A DNA stretch of 64,000 nt from Brachypodius melanocephalos (Eukaryota; Chordata; Aves; Passeriformes; Pycnonotidae). The notes under the pieces were generated by a model. The model did not search any database. It was not told the origin of the DNA and worked only from the letters and a program-made list of their open reading frames with translations. Made by a program: the position numbers and the translations under genes. The stretch lies in NCBI GenBank assembly GCA_013398615.1, contig VZSR01000520.1:24235145-24299144 (forward strand), written 5' to 3'. Shown one piece after another: positions 61,911-64,000 of this stretch (its first letter is position 1; each line of letters opens with the position of its first letter).

Positions 61911-64000
61911 TGGTGGTTTGTTTTTTGTTTGTTTGTTTGTTTTACTTTGGGACTTAACCTGAATGTCTGTCTCATTGTGATGTGGTTCTGGATTCCTTCT
62001 GCTGATAAGGATTGAACAATGTCAAGAAGTGAATTCTCATGAATAATTGTGAATACTGAAGGTTACCCTTGATTTTAAATTTTGTTTCAATGTCATAATT
62101 CTTTCAGTAGGAGTAGGTTGTCATAGAAAGTACTGAACATAGAGAACAGGTACCACAGGGTGAGACTGGGGAAGTAATCTTCTGGGGCAAGTGGATTTCA
62201 CAGTTAGGATATTAAATGGGCCAGGATAGTACATGTGCAATATTATCAGACTTCAGAAGATTTCTGGGAGAAAAAAAATCTGTTCAGAGTTGTCCAAAAA
62301 CTTCCTTACGACACCTTCCAGTCTGATATCTGTCTAATTCAGATGACTTACATTGTCATGTTGGGTATCAATTTCATATCTGGACAAGGGAAACTACAGC
62401 ACAGCCAAACTGAGTGAGCTTAGAAGATCCTTCCTAAGCCCACACCACAAATGGTTCCCTTCAACCCAAACCTGCCTCAGAGTCACCTCTACAATCCTAA
62501 TACTGTGGTGCATGAAAATTAGGAATACTGGCTTTCTAAGAGAGCATATTAACTTAAGCCAGGATTTTTATGGAGATAGGAAGAAAATAATTCCTCCTGA
62601 ATTCATGCTTCCTCTGGTTCAAAATTAGAGTTAAGTGAACTCAGACTATCTGCATGATTTGAGCTCAGCTGTCTCTAGTATTTCCAAGTCGTAAAAAGAG
62701 ATGTGACATTTCTTCAACAAAAAAAATGCTGCTTCAGAGTCAGGTAGTTTCTTCAAAAGTGGGAAAAAAGCCACAGATTTTGCCAGTGACTTCCTTCAGT
62801 TGTGTTCTCAACAGTAAATTCTGTAACAAAGGTTTCAAGCTCTCAACCATTTACCACTGTGAATCGCTCTGGGAGAAAGATATTTTACTTTCTTTTTAAT
62901 CCCATATAAAAGCAGTCTCCTCAGACTTCTGGGTCAATTCCTTTAACTTTCAAAAAATGCAGTTGCACTCAGTTAACTTTCCTAGCCAGCCAGCAATTTT
63001 CGGCCAGCTCAGGGGAAACTGCTTCAGCCCTCACTTCAGAGTCTCGGGATTTTACCTCAAAATTTTGGAGTGATTTCAGAACTTAGGTCTTGCTTGTGAA
63101 GCGAGTAAGAAAAGAAAATCCTTGCATATGTAGTGGGCTAACTCACCATTTCTCTGCTGGGAGGACGCTGCTTATGGGCAGACAAGAGCCTGCTGAGTCT
63201 CCAGCTCGCTTTGTTCCCTCATCTCACATTACCCAAAGGACAATTTTTCAATTGGCTGTGCCCGTATTTTCCCTTATGTCTTCCCCGAAGCTGGGTTGCT
63301 AGTCAGCATTTAAGAATGCTTTGGCATCTTTGCACAAACTGTTAGCTATGAGTTATCCAATGATAAATTGTATGTTTATATGAGGATAAAGAGGGTAAGT
63401 GCATTAATTTGCAAAATTTCTCTACAAAATTATTAAAATACTCTTTTTTTTAAAAAGTGAAGCCTGAATATTAATATATAATATTTGAGAGGAAAGTATG
63501 TCAGGTTACTGTTTGTCTGCTATTAATGGATTTTTTTGTGTATATATAAATGTATTTTACTAAGTTACACTAGAGTAACAAGAAAGTTGAAATAATCCAA
63601 ATCCATCTGCTTTATATTTTGTGCCTCTAACAATTTCAATTTAATGTCTCTGTTTAGTTTCATCCTGATCATTTATACTGACAGAATGAAGGAAAAGAAA
63701 ACAGGGAACCTGTAATCAATCATTCATTTAATCAACTAGCAAAAAATAGATAAATAAACATACTGAGTTAAATATTTTTCTGTATGTAATGATTGACAAT
63801 AATCTTATTTCTTTTTTAACCTTTTACTGTCAGTATAGTGGGATTAATTGGTAATGAGAAAATGAGAAGAAATAAATTTCTGATAGCCACTGAATATTGC
63901 TGACATTGGAGAGTTTTCCTCTGAAACTTCTCCCTGAAGATGTATCAGATCTCTGTCATGTGTTATTTTCACACTTTTTTGTGCCATGTTTCATGCCATT
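61911..64000. other. Intronic sequence to the window end
   Basis: Unique AT-rich sequence beginning with a (GTTT)n patch (61917-61943). About 62860-63300 is richer in GC and complex words, but I recognise no exon, promoter or repeat there. The NPAS3 PAS-A exon is not reached. Confidence 0.5.
61917..61943. repeat. (GTTT)n microsatellite
   Basis: Tetranucleotide GTTT run with a T6 interruption, directly after the CR1-like remnant. On the minus strand it would read (AAAC)n. Confidence 0.85.

Noticed and set aside
1..64000. Prokaryotic defence system, CRISPR array, phage or other novel operon
   Set aside because: The sequence is vertebrate intronic DNA with a spliced exon and avian retroposons. 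No regularly spaced repeats or long clustered ORFs exist.

Overview
The window looks like nuclear DNA of a bird, probably a passerine. Three lines of evidence support this. There are several CR1-type LINE fragments, the dominant avian retrotransposon family. There is one tRNA-Ile-derived SINE fused to a CR1-like 3' tail ending in the octamer TTCTGTGA, which is the architecture of passerine TguSINE1. The only clear protein-coding segment is a spliced vertebrate exon. There are no bacterial-style operons, no long ORFs and no CRISPR or IS elements; the short open frames elsewhere are chance ORFs or antisense readings of CR1.

The one secure gene feature is a 245-bp internal exon of NPAS3 (neuronal PAS domain protein 3) on the + strand at 49402-49646. 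It carries the whole bHLH domain and has a textbook splice acceptor and donor. The rest of the window is non-coding: at least 49.4 kb of the intron before this exon, and up to 14.4 kb after it. The next constitutive exon (PAS-A side) and the preceding N-terminal exon are not found here.

Layout: 1-1804 unique intron; 1805-2285 CR1 (+); 2286-20114 mostly unique intron with low-complexity patches and an unclassified block at about 19160-20110; 20115-20442 CR1 3' end (-); 20443-28390 intron with small tandem repeats, a poly-T and a CpG patch; 28391-29130 two CR1 pieces (-); 29131-45076 intron with a long purine tract and several stretches that read like conserved developmental enhancers (about 33.2, 36.9-37.5, 40.4-41.0 and 41.6-42.0 kb); 45077-45218 SINE; 45219-49401 intron; 49402-49646 NPAS3 bHLH exon; 49647-55079 intron; 55080-55810 old CR1-like LINE interior (+); 57868-57920 a possible alternative terminal exon; 61340-61910 CR1-like ORF2 C-terminus (-); then intron to 64000.

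The most interesting unexplained signal is at 57.83-57.92 kb. A strong polypyrimidine tract and AG are followed by a short, CpG-containing frame. If spliced to the bHLH exon, it would add 17 residues and a stop, giving a bHLH-only NPAS3 product without PAS or activation domains. This is a hypothesis that RNA-seq or cross-species alignment could settle. The low repeat content and apparent enhancer-like blocks fit the known reputation of the NPAS3 locus as a regulatory desert rich in conserved non-coding elements.
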